NCBI RefSeq assembly: GCF_001580545.1
Contig: NZ_LRBG01000003.1
Span: 62,001-126,000, forward strand
Direction: 5' to 3'
Length of the DNA stretch: 64,000 nt
DNA from: Paraburkholderia monticola
Lineage (GTDB): Bacteria > Pseudomonadota > Gammaproteobacteria > Burkholderiales > Burkholderiaceae
The notes beneath the pieces were generated by a model. That model made no database searches and was not told the DNA's origin. It was given only the letters and a program-made list of their open reading frames with translations. The position numbers and the translations under genes are program-made. Below, piece by piece: positions 36,079-46,543 of the stretch (positions within the stretch are counted from its first letter, which is position 1; the number at the start of each line of letters is the position of its first letter).

Positions 36079-36741
36079 TCAGGCGTCCTTCGCGATCATG
36101 TAGCCCAGCCCGCGCACGTTGCGGATCAGATCGGCGCCGAGCTTCTTGCGCAACGCGTGGATATAGACCTCGACGGTATTGCTGCCGATCTCCTCGCCCC
36201 AGCCATACATCTTCTCCTCGAGCTGGCTCTTGGACAGCACCGCACCGGGCCGCGCGAGCAACGCTTCGAGCAGCGCGAATTCACGCGCGGACAGCGCGAC
36301 CGGCGCGCCGTCGAGCGTCACCTGATGCGACGCGGGATCGAGGGTCAGAGTGCCATGGCGAATCGTCGAATCGCTGCGGCCGGACTGGCGCCGAATCAGC
36401 GCGCGCATGCGCGCGCCGAGTTCATCGAGATCGAAAGGTTTGACAAGGTAATCGTCAGCGCCGGCGTCGAGTCCCTTGACGCGATCGGCGACCGCGTCGC
36501 GCGCGGTGACGATCAGCACCGGCAGCGCATGGCCGCGCGCGCGCAGCGCACGCAGCACTTCGAGGCCGTCGCGCTTGGGCAGACCGAGGTCGAGCAACGC
36601 GAGGTCGTAAGGCTGGGAGGCCGCCGCGCGCAGCGCCGCTTCGCCGTCCTCGACCCAATCGACCGCGAAGCCTTCGCCGCGCAGCGCCTTGCGCACGCCT
36701 TCGGCGATCATCCGGTCATCTTCGACAAGCAGGATGCGCAT
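36079..36741 (-). CDS. OmpR-family response regulator (QseB/PmrA-like)
   Basis: A 220-residue response regulator. The receiver domain at about 1-118 has the acidic pocket EDD near residue 8, phosphorylated D51 (LLDLGLP) and K101 (LVKPFD). The winged-helix DNA-binding domain is at about 125-218 (SAREFALLEALLARPG, then SNTVEVYIHALRKKLG). It lies first in the pair with the kinase, and its subfamily recognises direct repeats like the one upstream of degP. Target set otherwise unknown. Confidence 0.94.
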   Translation of the reverse strand: MRILLVEDDRMIAEGVRKALRGEGFAVDWVEDGEAALRAAASQPYDLALLDLGLPKRDGLEVLRALRARGHALPVLIVTARDAVADRVKGLDAGADDYLVKPFDLDELGARMRALIRRQSGRSDSTIRHGTLTLDPASHQVTLDGAPVALSAREFALLEALLARPGAVLSKSQLEEKMYGWGEEIGSNTVEVYIHALRKKLGADLIRNVRGLGYMIAKDA

Positions 36742-37019
36742 GGTTGTCCATTCCGAAACATTGGGTGATGCCGCATTCTAGCGCCCGCGTCCCGGCTGCG
36801 CGGCGCGTGGCGCTTTTTTCACCGCAGTGCCGCGGCATGTCTCTACAATGGGCGCTTTGCGTCGCGCGACGGCCGTCGGGTGGCACGCGGCGCGCTCCGG
36901 CGCCGCCAAGCCGCCCGGATGGTCGCTGTATCGTCTCGCGCACGCCACACGCCGCTAGCCGCACGCCGCTAGCCGCGCGCCCTGAAATCCCGCTGATCCG
37001 TTTGCCTGTTCACCCGTTC

Positions 37020-38660
37020 ATGACGCACGCTTTTCTGTCTTCCGTCGCACGCCGTCTGGCGCCGCAGTCACGCCGTATGTTCAATCGCGCAGCCTCCACG
37101 CCCAAGCGCCTCGCACCGCGCGCGGCCGTATGGCTCTTCGCCGCCGCTCTCGGCGCGGGCGCGCTGCTGCCGCAAGCCGCCGAGGCGCGCGTCAAGGCCG
37201 CGCATCCGAGTGTCAACGTCACGACGGTGTTGCCGCAGCCGGTGATGATCGGTCTGCAGCGCGCGCATGTGCCGTTGTCGTCGATCAGCGTGGTCGTCGA
37301 GAAAGTGGGCGACCGCACGCCGATCCTCGCGCTGAACGCCGGCAAGCCGATGATGCCCGCCTCGACGATGAAGCTCGTCACCACCTACTCGGGCCTCTCG
37401 ATTCTCGGCCCCAACTACCGCTGGCGCACCACCGCGTACGCCGACGGCACGCTCGACGCGAGCGGTGTGCTGCACGGCAATCTGTACATCCAGGGCACCG
37501 GCGACCCCAAGCTCGTGCCCGAAGAACTGATCGACCTCGTGCAGAAGATTCACAAGGCGGGCATCAACGGCATCGACGGCGCGCTGGTGCTCGACAAGCG
37601 CTACTTCGATCCGTCGACGCGCGACCTGCCCGCCTTCGACGACGACGCGAACGCGCCATACAACGTCGGCCCCGATCCGCTGCTGTATGCGTTCAAATCG
37701 CTGTCGTTCACGCTGACGCCGTCGCCGGACGGCACGGTGGCGATCGACGTCTTGCCCGCTCTCGCGCAGCTGCGCATCGACAACCAGCTGCGCGCGACGA
37801 ACGGCCCGTGCCGCGGCGAGCTGCCGACGCCGAGCGTCACGCCGCAACCTGACGGCACGCTCGTCGCGTCGTTCTTCGGCGACTTTCCGGTGCGCTGCGA
37901 CGCGCGCACGATCAACCTCGCCGTGCTCGATCACTCGACGTTCTTCGCGCGCGGCTTCCTCGCACTGTGGCAGCAAACGGGCGGCACGTTCACGGGGTCG
38001 ACCCGCGAAGGCCCGGTGCCGGCCGGCGCGAAGTCCGTCGCGACGCACGAGGGGCCAGTGCTGTCGGACATCGTTCGCGACATCAACAAGTTCAGCAACA
38101 ACACGATGGCGCGCAACCTGTTCCTGACGATCGGCGCCACCGAGGAAAGACCGCCCGCGACGCCCGCTAAAGCCGCGCGCGCGGTCGAAGCTTTCCTGAC
38201 ACGCGACAGCCTGAACACCGAGTACCTGACGCTCGATAACGGCTCGGGCCTGTCGCGCGACGAGCACATCACCGCGCTCGCGCTCGCCGATGTTCTGCAA
38301 CGCGCGAACGCGAGTCCGGTCGCGCAGGTGTTCGTCGACTCGCTGCCGATCGCCGGCGTCGACGGCACCATGCGCAACCGCCTGACCACCCAGGGCGCGG
38401 GCGGCAACGCGCATATCAAGACCGGCACGTTGCGCGACGTGCGGGCGATCGCCGGCTATGTCGCGTCGGCCGACGGCAACAGCTACATCGTCGTCAGCCT
38501 GATCAACGATCCGCATTCGGAAGCCGCGCGCGCCGCGCACGATGCGTTGCTCGAATGGGTGTACGACGGCCCGTCGCAAGGCTTTACGAAGGTCTCCGCG
38601 CAGGTCGGCGAAGTGCCCGAGAAGCCCAGGAAAAACCCGCGCAAACGCGGCGCCCACTGA
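37020..38660 (+). CDS. dacB: D-alanyl-D-alanine carboxypeptidase/endopeptidase (PBP4, DacB)
   Basis: A 546-residue S13-family penicillin-binding protein acting on peptidoglycan in the periplasm. The N-terminal signal/anchor is at about 33-55. The active-site motif S115-x2-K118 is in PASTMKLVT. The SNN motif is in FSNNTMARN and the KTG motif in IKTGTLRDVRAI. The inserted domains between motifs, typical of S13, are present. ATG 37020 and ATG 37077 (Met20) are both possible; the shorter form gives a more usual signal peptide. The C-terminus is basic (RKNPRKRGAH). Confidence 0.92.
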   Translation: MTHAFLSSVARRLAPQSRRMFNRAASTPKRLAPRAAVWLFAAALGAGALLPQAAEARVKAAHPSVNVTTVLPQPVMIGLQRAHVPLSSISVVVEKVGDRTPILALNAGKPMMPASTMKLVTTYSGLSILGPNYRWRTTAYADGTLDASGVLHGNLYIQGTGDPKLVPEELIDLVQKIHKAGINGIDGALVLDKRYFDPSTRDLPAFDDDANAPYNVGPDPLLYAFKSLSFTLTPSPDGTVAIDVLPALAQLRIDNQLRATNGPCRGELPTPSVTPQPDGTLVASFFGDFPVRCDARTINLAVLDHSTFFARGFLALWQQTGGTFTGSTREGPVPAGAKSVATHEGPVLSDIVRDINKFSNNTMARNLFLTIGATEERPPATPAKAARAVEAFLTRDSLNTEYLTLDNGSGLSRDEHITALALADVLQRANASPVAQVFVDSLPIAGVDGTMRNRLTTQGAGGNAHIKTGTLRDVRAIAGYVASADGNSYIVVSLINDPHSEAARAAHDALLEWVYDGPSQGFTKVSAQVGEVPEKPRKNPRKRGAH

Positions 38661-38850
38661 GTATTCCTTCTAGCGATGCCGTGCGCGGCAAGCGCCTAAC
38701 CGTGTACGCTGTCGGGCAGCATGCGGCGCGCGGCATCACGCGCTTGCCGCTCGGGGCGCCCGGTCGTTCGGACCGCGCGACCCGCTCGAACGATAACGAC
38801 ACCACCCGCCGCGCACTGCGCGGCGCTCAGGGACCAGGAAGGGAGACACG

Positions 38851-39858
38851 ATGCAATTCGATGCCGAATTGCTGCTACTCGCCATGGCGCCCGTCTTTCT
38901 TGCCTGCATCGGCTGGGAGGCGTGGCATGTGAGCCGCACGCGCCCGGCCGAGCGGCTCTACAGCTGGCGCGACACGCTGTGCAACGCCACGCTGGCGCTG
39001 ATGCACCAGGCCGCCGACAAGCTCGCTTGGCTCGCGATCATCCCTGTCTACGCGTTTTTCTACGAGCACTACCGCATTCATACCTGGCCGGCGACGTGGC
39101 TGTCGTTCGTCGTGCTGTTCGTCGGGCAGGATCTGCTCTATTACGTGTTTCATCGCTGCAGTCATCGGGTGCGTTGGCTGTGGGCCGCGCACGTCGTGCA
39201 TCACTCGTCGGAGCGGATGAATTTTTCGACCGCGTTCCGCCAGAGCCTGATGTACCCGATCGCCGGCATGTGGGTGTTCTGGATTCCGCTTGCGATCCTC
39301 GGCTTTGCGCCGAAGCTGATCGTCGCGATCGTGCTGATCAATCTCGCCTTCCAGTTCTTCGTCCACACGCAGGTGATCGGCAAGCTCGGGTGGCTCGAAT
39401 ACGTGTTCAATACGCCGTCGATCCATCGCGTGCATCACGCGCGCAATGATCGCTACATCGATCGCAATTACGCAGGTGTGCTGGTGATCTGGGATCGCCT
39501 GTTCGGCAGCTACGTCGACGAAGATCCGCACGAGGCGCCGGAGTACGGCATCGTCGAGCCACTGCACACGTACAACCCGCTGAAAGCGACGTTTCACGAA
39601 TGGGCGTCGATGGCCGCGGACTTCGCGAGCGTGCGCGGCTGGCGCAACAAATGGCGCGCGCTGTTCGCGCCGCCGGCATGGGCCGCCGCTTATCATGCGC
39701 AGCGAGCCGTCAGACCCGGCGGCAGCAGCGGTCTCGAAGGAGGATCGAACCTGCACACGCTTTCGGGTACGGACAACACATCGAGCCAGGTCACCGCCGA
39801 GCTACCCGGCTTGAACCCAAACCATACGGTCGCGCTTCGGACATCACGCAGGCCGTAG
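38851..39858 (+). CDS. Sterol desaturase/fatty-acid hydroxylase family protein
   Basis: A 335-residue membrane-bound di-iron oxygenase-like protein. It has about four to five membrane helices. The His clusters HRCSH, HVVHHSSE and HRVHHARN form the metal site. The family covers sterol desaturases, C-5 and C-4 hydroxylases and alkylglycerol monooxygenases; in bacteria the real lipid substrate is usually unknown. GGGAG lies 6 bases before the ATG. The C-terminal 60 residues are low complexity and poorly conserved-looking. Confidence 0.88.
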   Translation: MQFDAELLLLAMAPVFLACIGWEAWHVSRTRPAERLYSWRDTLCNATLALMHQAADKLAWLAIIPVYAFFYEHYRIHTWPATWLSFVVLFVGQDLLYYVFHRCSHRVRWLWAAHVVHHSSERMNFSTAFRQSLMYPIAGMWVFWIPLAILGFAPKLIVAIVLINLAFQFFVHTQVIGKLGWLEYVFNTPSIHRVHHARNDRYIDRNYAGVLVIWDRLFGSYVDEDPHEAPEYGIVEPLHTYNPLKATFHEWASMAADFASVRGWRNKWRALFAPPAWAAAYHAQRAVRPGGSSGLEGGSNLHTLSGTDNTSSQVTAELPGLNPNHTVALRTSRRP

Positions 39859-39953
39859 AAGATTCTGTAAGCTGTCGTCTCGCCGCCGACGCGGAAGACG
39901 TCGCCTGCAACACATGGCATCAAGGGCCACACATACGAGGAGATGCAGTCAAT

Positions 39954-41174
39954 ATGAATCAAACCGCTTCGAAGAAACAGCAATGGTTGCGCGTCACGCA
40001 GATCGCCGTGGCGAGCGCAGCGTTCGCCGCGCTCGCGGCATGCGGCGGTGGCAGCGACAACAACAGTTCGAGCAGCGGCAGCACGCCGCCAGGGGGCGTC
40101 ACGCTGCAGGTCGTATCGTTCGGCGACAGCCTGTCGGACGTCGGCACCTACCAGCCGGGCGTACAGGCGAACGTCGGCACGGGTGGCGGCCGCTTCACGA
40201 CGAATCCGGGCGAAATCTGGACACAGAAGATCGCCGAGTACTACGGCGGCACGCTCACGGCCGCGTATGTCGGCGGCTTCGGACTGCCGCTCACCGCGAC
40301 GGGCGGTCTCGGTTATGCGCAGGGCGGCTCGCGTGTCGATCTGCAGCCGGGTGAAGGCTTCGCGCCGAACAACATGGCCGCGACGACGGTGCCGGTCACC
40401 ACGCAGGTCGCCGAGTATCTGGCCGCGCACAACAGCTTCAATTCGAACCAGCTCGTGCTGATGAACGGCGGCGCGAACGACATCTTCATCGCGGTGCAAG
40501 CGGTCTCGGATGCGGGCACAGCAGCAGCGGCGAATGCCATCGCACAAGGCGGCGACGCTGCCGCCGCACAGGCGGCGGCAGCCACCGCGTCGCAGGCAGC
40601 CACGCAGACCGCGGTGCAGGCCATCATTACTGCCGCGACCACGTTCGTCGGCACGGTGCAGAAAGTGGTCGCGTCGGGCGCGACGCATGTGGTGGTGTCG
40701 GACGTCCCGGACATCGCGCAAACGCCGCAAGGTCTCGCCGCGGGCGCGCAGGGCCAGGCGCTCATCAACGCGCTGGTTCAGACCTACAACGGCGTGCTGC
40801 AGCAAGGACTCGCGTCGACCAAGCAGGTCGTCTACGTGAGCGCGTTCAAGTGGATCGACCAGACGCTGGCGAACTATCAATCGCTCGGCTTCACCGTGTC
40901 GAATACGGGCACCGCGTGTAACCTGACGGCGATGGCCACGAGCGCGACCACGTACGCGACGAAAAACCCGAGCGTGCTCGCACCCGGCCAGTCCGCGGCG
41001 GCGTTTGGCAGCTCGTTCGCGTCGTCGCTGTTCTGCTCACCGCAGACCTACACGGTGGCCGGCGCGGATCAGACCTACATGTTCGCCGACCTCGTGCATC
41101 CGACCACGCATTTGCAAGCGCTGTTCGCGCAGCAGGTTGAGTCGCAGATCGCTGCTAGCGGACTTGGGAAGTAA
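39954..41174 (+). CDS. SGNH/GDSL-family esterase/lipase, lipoprotein
   Basis: A 406-residue putative outer-membrane lipoprotein. The signal peptide ends with the lipobox ALAAC (C30), followed by a Gly/Ser/Asn spacer. SGNH block I is VSFGDSLSDVG, block III is LMNGGANDIF, and block V is FADLVHPTTHLQ with catalytic Asp and His. An Ala-rich helical insert is at about 185-215. The family hydrolyses ester lipids. Ends with a strong terminator. Lipid anchoring is inferred from the lipobox. Confidence 0.88.
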   Translation: MNQTASKKQQWLRVTQIAVASAAFAALAACGGGSDNNSSSSGSTPPGGVTLQVVSFGDSLSDVGTYQPGVQANVGTGGGRFTTNPGEIWTQKIAEYYGGTLTAAYVGGFGLPLTATGGLGYAQGGSRVDLQPGEGFAPNNMAATTVPVTTQVAEYLAAHNSFNSNQLVLMNGGANDIFIAVQAVSDAGTAAAANAIAQGGDAAAAQAAAATASQAATQTAVQAIITAATTFVGTVQKVVASGATHVVVSDVPDIAQTPQGLAAGAQGQALINALVQTYNGVLQQGLASTKQVVYVSAFKWIDQTLANYQSLGFTVSNTGTACNLTAMATSATTYATKNPSVLAPGQSAAAFGSSFASSLFCSPQTYTVAGADQTYMFADLVHPTTHLQALFAQQVESQIAASGLGK

Positions 41175-41243
41175 CACGGTGTTGCCCGCGGGAGTCAGCG
41201 GTCATGACAGCTGACCCGCGACGCTAACGTTGCAAAAATGACA

Positions 41244-41276
41244 AAAGGCCCGGCTCGTTCAACGAGCCGGGCCTTT
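41244..41276. terminator. Bidirectional terminator after the GDSL gene
   Basis: Perfect 16-base arms, AAAGGCCCGGCTCGTT with AACGAGCCGGGCCTTT, T-rich on the + side. It also ends the convergent sua5 transcript. Confidence 0.92.
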
Positions 41277-41322
41277 AATTTTTCCCGCTAGCCTCACAAT
41301 GCAGCGCAACGCGCCGAGCGCG

Positions 41323-42372
41323 TCAGTTGCGCGCTTCGAAAGCCGCCGCCGCGCGACCGAGCCGATCGTTGAGCGCGACCCATTCAATCGTGTCGGGCAG
41401 TTTCTCGATCAGAATCCGCGTGACGTTCGCGCGATCGAGCGCGCGCAGCAAGCCGTATAGCTCGCGCGCATAGACGTGCGGATCTTCCGGCGCGGCGACG
41501 AAATGCACGCCCTCCGCATCGGCCCAGTGACCCGCACGCGATGCACGCGCAACCAGCGCGACGCGCTCGCCCGCCTCGCGCACCGCGAGCAGTGGCTCGA
41601 GCTCGCCGAACGGCAGCAGTGCGAGCGGTGTGCGCGGCGCGTAATGCGCCTTCAGCGTGCCCGATGCACGCGGCGCGCTCGCATCCGACCCATCGGGCAG
41701 ACGCGGCGCCTCGCCGAGCACGTCGGCGATATCCTGGGGCGTCACGTGACCCGGCCGAAGCAGCGCCGGAAAGCCGCGCGACAGATCCAGAATCGTCGAC
41801 TCGATACCGACATCCGACGCGCCGCCATCGAGCACATGAATCGCGCTGCCGAACTCGTCGCGTACATGCTGCGCGGTGGTCGGGCTCACGTGTCCGAAAC
41901 GGTTCGCCGACGGTGCGGCAACACCGCCATGGCCGCCGCGCAACGCGCTGAATGCTTCGAGCAAAGCCTGCGCGACCGGATGCGACGGGCAGCGCAGCCC
42001 CACCGAATCCTGCCCGCCGCTGACCGCTGCGGGAATGCGCGCGGCGCGCTTGAGGATCAGCGTGAGCGGTCCCGGCCAGAAGGCGTCGATCAGGCGCTGC
42101 GCGTCCGCCGGCAAATGCTCGACCCAGTAGTTCGGATCGCCATGCGGCGCGAGATGCACGATCACCGGATGATTGGCCGGCCGTCCCTTCGCCGCGTAAA
42201 TGCGCGCGACCGCGTCGGGGTTCTCGGCATCGCCGCCGAGGCCGTAGACCGTCTCCGTCGGAAACGCGACCAGCCCGCCCGCGTCGAGCAAGGCCGCTGC
42301 GTGCTCGATCTGCGCGGCGCTGACGGGCAGAGCGTTGGTGGCGTCCCCGGCGGGTTTCTGTTGATCCGGCAT
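41323..42372 (-). CDS. sua5: L-threonylcarbamoyladenylate synthase (Sua5 type)
   Basis: A 349-residue enzyme for tRNA t6A modification: L-threonine, bicarbonate and ATP give threonylcarbamoyl-AMP. The YrdC-like domain at about 20-210 has AFPTETVYGLGGDA and VAAPSANRFGHVSPT. The C-terminal SUA5 domain at about 240-349 makes it the long Sua5 type, not the short TsaC. It follows purK on the same strand by 10 bases; the ATG at 42372 is used because the further upstream start is TTG inside purK. Confidence 0.93.
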   Translation of the reverse strand: MPDQQKPAGDATNALPVSAAQIEHAAALLDAGGLVAFPTETVYGLGGDAENPDAVARIYAAKGRPANHPVIVHLAPHGDPNYWVEHLPADAQRLIDAFWPGPLTLILKRAARIPAAVSGGQDSVGLRCPSHPVAQALLEAFSALRGGHGGVAAPSANRFGHVSPTTAQHVRDEFGSAIHVLDGGASDVGIESTILDLSRGFPALLRPGHVTPQDIADVLGEAPRLPDGSDASAPRASGTLKAHYAPRTPLALLPFGELEPLLAVREAGERVALVARASRAGHWADAEGVHFVAAPEDPHVYARELYGLLRALDRANVTRILIEKLPDTIEWVALNDRLGRAAAAFEARN

Positions 42373-42382
42373 GGCGCGCGCG

Positions 42383-43663
<1,281 letters not shown>

Positions 43664-43685
43664 TTAAAAAAACAGTCGGCGCGCT

Positions 43686-44204
43686 TTACAGCGCCGGCAA
43701 TACCATCGCGTGAGCCGCTTCGTTCTGGCGCACGCGGAATGCAGCGAGCTTGTCCGCGTATTCGGCGCTGGTGCCGGACAGCAGCGACACCGCGAACAGC
43801 GCCGCGTTCGCCGCACCCGCCTCGCCGATTGCAAACGTCGCGACCGGCACGCCCTTGGGCATCTGCACGATCGAATGCAGCGAATCGACACCCTTCAGAT
43901 ACTTGCTCGCGACCGGCACGCCGAGCACCGGCACCGTGGTCTTCGCGGCCAGCATGCCCGGCAGATGCGCCGCGCCGCCAGCACCCGCGATGATCGCGCG
44001 AATGCCGCGCTCGCGCGCGCTTTCAGCATAGGCGAACATTTCGTCGGGCATGCGGTGCGCGGACACGACCTTCGCTTCGTACGGCACGCCGAATTCCTGC
44101 AGGATCGCGACGGCGTTTTTCATGACTTCCCAGTCGGAACTGGAGCCCATCAGCACGCCGACGACCGGCGCGCCATGCGTATGGGCGGTTTGTGCTTCAC
44201 TCAT
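43686..44204 (-). CDS. purE: N5-carboxyaminoimidazole ribonucleotide mutase
   Basis: A 172-residue class I PurE, converting N5-CAIR to [17 protein letters not shown] starts the fold and [16 protein letters not shown] holds the catalytic His. [24 protein letters not shown] is read as [15 protein letters not shown]-like AAGGAAG lies 8 bases before the ATG. Sits between purC and purK on the minus strand; a T-rich hairpin overlaps its stop region. Confidence 0.96.
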   Translation of the reverse strand: MSEAQTAHTHGAPVVGVLMGSSSDWEVMKNAVAILQEFGVPYEAKVVSAHRMPDEMFAYAESARERGIRAIIAGAGGAAHLPGMLAAKTTVPVLGVPVASKYLKGVDSLHSIVQMPKGVPVATFAIGEAGAANAALFAVSLLSGTSAEYADKLAAFRVRQNEAAHAMVLPAL

Positions 44205-44256
44205 CTTTACGGCTTCCTTGTTTCCGGGCAATGCGCACCTGACACGGCGCGCGCAA

Positions 44257-45147
44257 TCAGTCGAGCTTGTGGCCGGTCAGGCGCTCGAGCGCTTCCTGAT
44301 ACTTCTCGCCCGTTTTCGCGACCACGTCGTCCGGCAGCTTCGGTGCCGGCGGCTCTTTCTTCCACGGCTGGGTTTCGAGCCAGTCGCGCACGAACTGCTT
44401 GTCGAACGACGGCGGATTCGTGCCGACCTGGTACTGGTCCGCCGGCCAGAAGCGCGACGAATCGGCGGTCAGCGCCTCGTCCATCAGATACAGCTTGCCG
44501 TGGTTGTCCAGACCGAATTCGAACTTCGTGTCCGCGATGATGATGCCGCGCGTCGCCGCGTAGTCTGCGGCTTCCTTGTACAGGCGGATCGAGATGTCGC
44601 GGATCGTGGCCGACAGTTCGGTGCCGATGCGGCGCTCCATCTCGTCGTAGGTGATGTTTTCGTCGTGGTGACCCATCTCGGCCTTGGCGGCCGGCGTGAA
44701 GATCGGCTCGGGCAGCTTCTGCGCGTTCTGCAGGCCCGGCGGCAGTTGCACGCCGCAGACCGAACCGGTGGCCTGGTAATCTTTCCAGCCGCTGCCGGCC
44801 AGATAGCCGCGCACCACCGCTTCGACGAGGATCGGCTCGAGGCGCTTGACGACCACCGCGCGGCCCTTGACCTGCTCGACTTCGTCCGCCGCGACCACCG
44901 ACTCGGGCGCCACGCCCGTCAGGTGGTTCGGCACCACGTGCTGCAGTTTCTCGAACCAGAAGTTCGCCATCGCGTTGAGCACGCGACCCTTGTTCGGAAT
45001 CGGCTCGCCCATGATGACGTCGAACGCCGACAGACGGTCGGTCGTGACGATCAGCAGCTGGTCGTTGCCCACCGCATAGTTGTCGCGGACTTTACCGCGG
45101 CCGAGCAACGGCAGCGAGCGGAGCGTGGATTCGTAGAGGGTAGACAT
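44257..45147 (-). CDS. purC: Phosphoribosylaminoimidazole-succinocarboxamide synthase
   Basis: A 296-residue SAICAR synthase, joining CAIR and aspartate with [13 protein letters not shown] at the N-terminus, [26 protein letters not shown] (read as [13 protein letters not shown]), and [11 protein letters not shown] with [13 protein letters not shown] are hallmarks. It starts the purC-purE-purK-sua5 run on the minus strand, so purine steps are grouped. The size matches the eukaryote-like long bacterial PurC. Confidence 0.96.
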   Translation of the reverse strand: MSTLYESTLRSLPLLGRGKVRDNYAVGNDQLLIVTTDRLSAFDVIMGEPIPNKGRVLNAMANFWFEKLQHVVPNHLTGVAPESVVAADEVEQVKGRAVVVKRLEPILVEAVVRGYLAGSGWKDYQATGSVCGVQLPPGLQNAQKLPEPIFTPAAKAEMGHHDENITYDEMERRIGTELSATIRDISIRLYKEAADYAATRGIIIADTKFEFGLDNHGKLYLMDEALTADSSRFWPADQYQVGTNPPSFDKQFVRDWLETQPWKKEPPAPKLPDDVVAKTGEKYQEALERLTGHKLD

Positions 45148-45200
45148 CGTCGTGGTTCGCTAAAAGTGGGGCAAAAAATGTGACCGGAACAAAAGGGAAA

Positions 45201-45230
45201 CGCCGTTCCCCCGATGATGCGGGAACGGCG
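45201..45230 (-). terminator. Terminator between fba and purC
   Basis: A perfect 10-base stem, CGCCGTTCCC with GGGAACGGCG, loop of 10, followed on the minus strand by TTTCCCTTTTG. It lies 62 bases past the end of fba and before purC. Confidence 0.75.
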
Positions 45231-45292
45231 ATCGGACGACAACCTGGCCAGACGGGTAACCGGGCGGCCAGGCGCGGAGCCAAAACTACAGC

Positions 45293-46357
45293 TTAGCGGA
45301 CGACTTGCGCGAGCTCGCCCGACTTGTACTTCTCCGCAATTTTATCAAGCGAAACCGGCTTGATCTTGCCGGCCTGGCCTTCGCAGCCGAATTGCATGTA
45401 GCGGTCGACACAGATCTTCATCGCCGCCTCGCGCGCCGGCTTCAGGTAATCGCGCGGATCGAACTTGCCCGGGTTGGTCGCCATGTAGCGGCGGATCGCG
45501 CCGGTGATCGCCAGACGCAGATCGGTGTCGATGTTGACCTTGCGCACGCCGTGACGGATGCCTTCCTGGATTTCCTCGACCGGCACGCCGTAGGTTTCCT
45601 TCATGTCGCCGCCGAATTCGCGGATTTCCGCGAGCAGCTCCTGCGGCACCGACGACGAGCCGTGCATCACGAGGTGCGTGTTCGGAATGCGCTGATGGAT
45701 TTCCTTGATGCGCTGGATCGAGAGAATATCGCCCGTCGGCTTCTTGCTGAACTTGTAGGCGCCGTGCGAAGTGCCGATCGCGATGGCCAGCGCGTCGCAC
45801 TGGGTCAGCTTGACGAAGTCGGCAGCCTGCTCCGGATCGGTCAGCAACTGCTCGCGCGTCATCGTGCCTTCGGCGCCGTGGCCGTCTTCCTTGTCGCCCT
45901 TCATCGTTTCGAGCGAACCGAGCACGCCCAGCTCCGCTTCCACGGTGACGCCGATCGAGTGCGCCGCCTCGACGACCTTGCGCGACACTTCGACGTTGTA
46001 CTCGTACGATGCGACCGACTTGCCGTCGGCTTCGAGCGAACCGTCCATCATCACGCTCGTGAAGCCGCTGCGGATCGCCGCCATGCACACCGCCGGCGAC
46101 TGGCCGTGATCCTGATGCATCACGACCGGGATGTGCGGATACGACTCGACCGCCGCTTCGATCAGATGACGCAGGAACGGCTCGCCCGCGTACTTACGCG
46201 CGCCGGCCGACGCCTGCATGATGACCGGGGCGTTGACCTTGTCGGCCGCGGCCATGATCGCCTGCACCTGCTCCAGGTTGTTCACGTTGAATGCCGGAAG
46301 TCCATAGCCGTTTTCCGCGGCGTGGTCCAGCAGTTGACGCATTGATACGAGAGGCAT
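45293..46357 (-). CDS. fba: Class II fructose-bisphosphate aldolase
   Basis: A 354-residue zinc aldolase that splits and forms fructose 1,6-bisphosphate. Zinc-site and active-site motifs are [36 protein letters not shown] and [10 protein letters not shown]. Its length and inserts fit the Calvin-cycle subtype (CbbA-like) common in Burkholderia. AAGGAG lies before the ATG at 46357; the longer frame is spurious. It is grouped with pyk and pgk, giving three central glycolysis/gluconeogenesis genes in line on the minus strand. Confidence 0.96.
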   Translation of the reverse strand: MPLVSMRQLLDHAAENGYGLPAFNVNNLEQVQAIMAAADKVNAPVIMQASAGARKYAGEPFLRHLIEAAVESYPHIPVVMHQDHGQSPAVCMAAIRSGFTSVMMDGSLEADGKSVASYEYNVEVSRKVVEAAHSIGVTVEAELGVLGSLETMKGDKEDGHGAEGTMTREQLLTDPEQAADFVKLTQCDALAIAIGTSHGAYKFSKKPTGDILSIQRIKEIHQRIPNTHLVMHGSSSVPQELLAEIREFGGDMKETYGVPVEEIQEGIRHGVRKVNIDTDLRLAITGAIRRYMATNPGKFDPRDYLKPAREAAMKICVDRYMQFGCEGQAGKIKPVSLDKIAEKYKSGELAQVVR

Positions 46358-46543
46358 GCTGAAACTCCTTAGATTGAAACGAATTCTTTTGCCGTCGGCA
46401 TCTTTTGCGGCGATTTTATCGCGAAGCAGGCGGCGTTCCCGCGCTGACGCCGGCGCGTTGGTGCGCCGTCGCACATGGCCGCGCGGGTTGCGCCGGCCTG
46501 CTTCGCTCAATCGAGCCCGTGCCGATCGAGCAGTGCTGCCTGA

